Of a stretch of DNA of 6,791 nucleotides, positions 6,401-6,791 are shown one piece after another. Each line of letters starts with the position of its first letter. Positions within the stretch are counted from its first letter, which is position 1. Under the pieces are notes generated by a model, which had not been told where the DNA came from, did not search any database, and saw nothing but the letters and a program-made list of their open reading frames with translations. The translations under genes and the position numbers were made by a program. The stretch is from positions 1 to 6,791 of the forward strand of contig JAKAPN010000061.1 of the NCBI GenBank assembly GCA_021822995.1. Direction: 5' to 3'. The DNA is from an archaeon (GTDB lineage Archaea; Thermoproteota; Nitrososphaeria; Nitrososphaerales; Gagatemarchaeaceae).

Positions 6401-6791
6401 ACCGTCAATCCTGTTCTCTCCGCCGGCTCCATCGCCCCGTCATCCGCGAGGATCGACAGCGGCCAATCCATCCAGCTCAGCGCCTCCTGGACAGGGGGCA
6501 CCTCGACCTACTCGGTGACCTGGTACTCGGGCACTTCAGCGACATGCTCCTCGGACACCAACGTCGTGGTTACTCACACCTCGGTCGCGTCTTCTCCAGA
6601 CACCGAGTCTGTCAGCCCCACCATAAGCACCTACTACTGCGCCGTCATCACAGATTCTGCCGCCGGGACCCCGGCACAATCGGTCACTGACGCTGCCATC
6701 ATAATCACAGTGAACTCAGGGTTCTCCAGCACGACCGTGAACATATTTCCTTCCGCTTCCATCGACAGCGGACAGTCGGTCACCCTGACGG
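3500..6791 (+). CDS. Giant secreted Ser/Thr-rich protein with Ig-like repeats (C-terminus beyond right edge)
   Basis: An uninterrupted frame runs from ATG 3500 to the window end (1097 codons plus one base). Residues 1-31 form a Sec-type signal peptide: KPRSAK, then TLLIAFLLATSTGVLVV, with cleavage probably near TFGA-A. Residues 32-161 are a Cys-containing N-terminal region without clear repeats. About nine complete Ig/PKD-like repeats of roughly 85-115 residues follow, plus the start of a tenth. They fall into three types: A (YQWY or TWY core, often opening IDSGQS) at 162-265, 381-467, 468-568, 881-969, 970-1071 and from 1072; C at 266-380 and 569-672; B at 675-777 and 779-880. Nearly every repeat has a cysteine pair, suggesting disulfides outside the cell. 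The composition suggests a glycosylated adhesin, S-layer-associated or extracellular scaffold protein. No catalytic domain is visible; one, or a membrane anchor, could lie beyond the edge. It is translationally linked to the V4R gene. Confidence 0.88.
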   Translation, partial: MKPRSAKTLLIAFLLATSTGVLVVSPPTFGAASPPSFQLVIVSGTGGPGTVVKLVSTSSGTPNTQWSYCWAPDDLHSYDCYGATGTGGGAVNENGDFLTDSSGNIPTTGSPCTISSSVTTLCLPEDTVPSSAFGNIYMIICNAVGCGTGTPVGEAVFGITGCTTLDRPNYKVNQGEDMRIKLTVSSTCGVGTTITYQWYGPQTTACPTSGTPTGAVISSTDGGTSDQLDYPTTSMTPGTYYFCLVTTSTSSTGSSSLITGVTVTIAPTLIPPVISLSSTSSVTSTSVTDGSSVTLYTRTSFSGGSSPYACYWLGEAPGASQYSVLSSFTTGCSTTGTPSFTTSALNTAGTWSFKLFVNDSDTSPSPQGYSNALTVTATTVPLSGVAVSPSPATIDSGQSIGLTASPTGGTGPFSYQWYTGASCTSPISGATSATYNANSAGTYYVEVTDSLSATACSSGDAVTINISPTAGAITAPGSTIDSGQSLLLTSHPSGGTGSFTYQWYSGTSSTCSSDALVSGATSPTYTVPTSTSAGTYYYCYIITDTGVTPGSSPTPTATSSTFAVIVDTTLAAPSISASPSATDTGGSSTLSVVSGFSGGTSAYTCQWRDEAPIASSYSNLGSSFSCAASNTSYTEPTGALATTGAWNFELQVTDSANTPVTVTSSAITVTVNATPSSVSLGSFATNPTSTSTSDSVQVSWTGGTGPFTVTVYQETSSTSCLTTTQVGQNPVVSSSPSTITFTTPNSGGTIYYCAVVTDADSNSANSPAPEPSLTVASGPSSVTLGTFSLSPVDVSTSDSISVTWSGGTGPFIVTLYYSTSSSSCTSANVQAAQATSVASSPKSMTFITPSSANTYYFCATVEDANSVTAASSTSGTSLTVDPALTPGTISPTPTIDDGQHVTLTANPTGGSGSDTYQWYTTPDCSTTQATGTSNAATYSAPPSSTTTYYVKVTDSSGNSVCSSGDTVTVNPVLSAGSIAPSSARIDSGQSIQLSASWTGGTSTYSVTWYSGTSATCSSDTNVVVTHTSVASSPDTESVSPTISTYYCAVITDSAAGTPAQSVTDAAIIITVNSGFSSTTVNIFPSASIDSGQSVTLT
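3983..6791 (+). repeat. Protein-coding repeat region: diverged Ig-like units of types A, B and C
   Basis: The order along the protein is A0-C1-A1-A2-C2-B1-B2-A3-A4-A5(partial). Type A units carry IDSGQS or a variant at residues 394, 480, 895 (IDDGQH), 985 and 1088, followed by a GGTG turn, a tryptophan core (YQWY or TWY), a variable loop and TYY. The DNA is diverged between units, but short identical stretches remain, such as atcgacagcggcca at 4937 and 6452. The mixture of adjacent and separated copies points to repeated duplication followed by divergence. Confidence 0.75.
5522..6139 (+). repeat. Tandem pair of type B repeats
   Basis: Residues 675-777 and 779-880 of the secreted protein are adjacent copies. 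Both begin PSSV(S/T)LG(S/T)F, continue with STSDS, W(T/S)GGTGPF and a Cys in an SSxC segment, and close with YYC or YFC plus a V(T/E)DA(D/N)S motif. No other unit in the window has this opening, so the pair probably arose by a local tandem duplication. Confidence 0.65.

Noticed and set aside
3983..6791. Repeat-rich region considered as a CRISPR array or satellite DNA
   Set aside because: The repeats are diverged at DNA level, keep one open reading frame throughout and encode Ig-like folds. There is no constant repeat/spacer length.

Overview
The window reads as a chromosomal piece of an archaeon. Supporting signs are archaeal-type TATA/BRE promoters lying 24-31 nt upstream of the predicted start codons (leaderless or nearly so), frequent TTG and GTG starts, an archaeal Mre11-like nuclease, KaiC/RecA-type ATPases, V4R domains, and a very large Ser/Thr-rich secreted repeat protein. 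Moderately high GC and these families would suit an uncultivated Thaumarchaeota/Bathyarchaeota- or Thermoplasmata-like lineage. The rank below Archaea cannot be fixed from the sequence alone.

Layout. Bases 1-86 (minus) hold the N-terminus of an Mre11-like nuclease that runs off the left edge. Bases 151-1677 (minus) encode a 508-residue protein in which a KaiC-like domain without its P-loop is joined to a winged-helix-like segment and a cysteine-rich V4R domain. Bases 1757-2119 (plus) encode a small coiled-coil/winged-helix DNA-binding protein. It converges, with 3 nt between stops, on an intact-P-loop KaiC-like ATPase (2123-2851, minus). Divergent from that is a free-standing V4R protein (2960-3499, plus). 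Its stop codon abuts the ATG of a secreted protein of more than 1097 residues (3500 to the right edge), which carries a signal peptide and about nine complete Ig-like repeats of three types.

How the parts may work together (inference). The middle genes look like a sensing and regulation module: a possible ligand-binding V4R protein, a KaiC-like ATPase, a degenerate KaiC-V4R fusion and a small DNA-binding protein. Two promoter regions share an exact 11-bp motif (AATTGTTGAAC). In one it is part of three tandem, alternately inverted 8-mers placed just downstream of a strong TATA box. Palindromes centred on AACTGTT occur in all three non-coding spacers between non-convergent genes. This suggests a common regulator, perhaps the small winged-helix protein, controlling the module and the V4R/secreted-protein operon.

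No RNA gene, mobile element, CRISPR array or replication origin was recognised. No stretch longer than about 110 bases lacks a gene.
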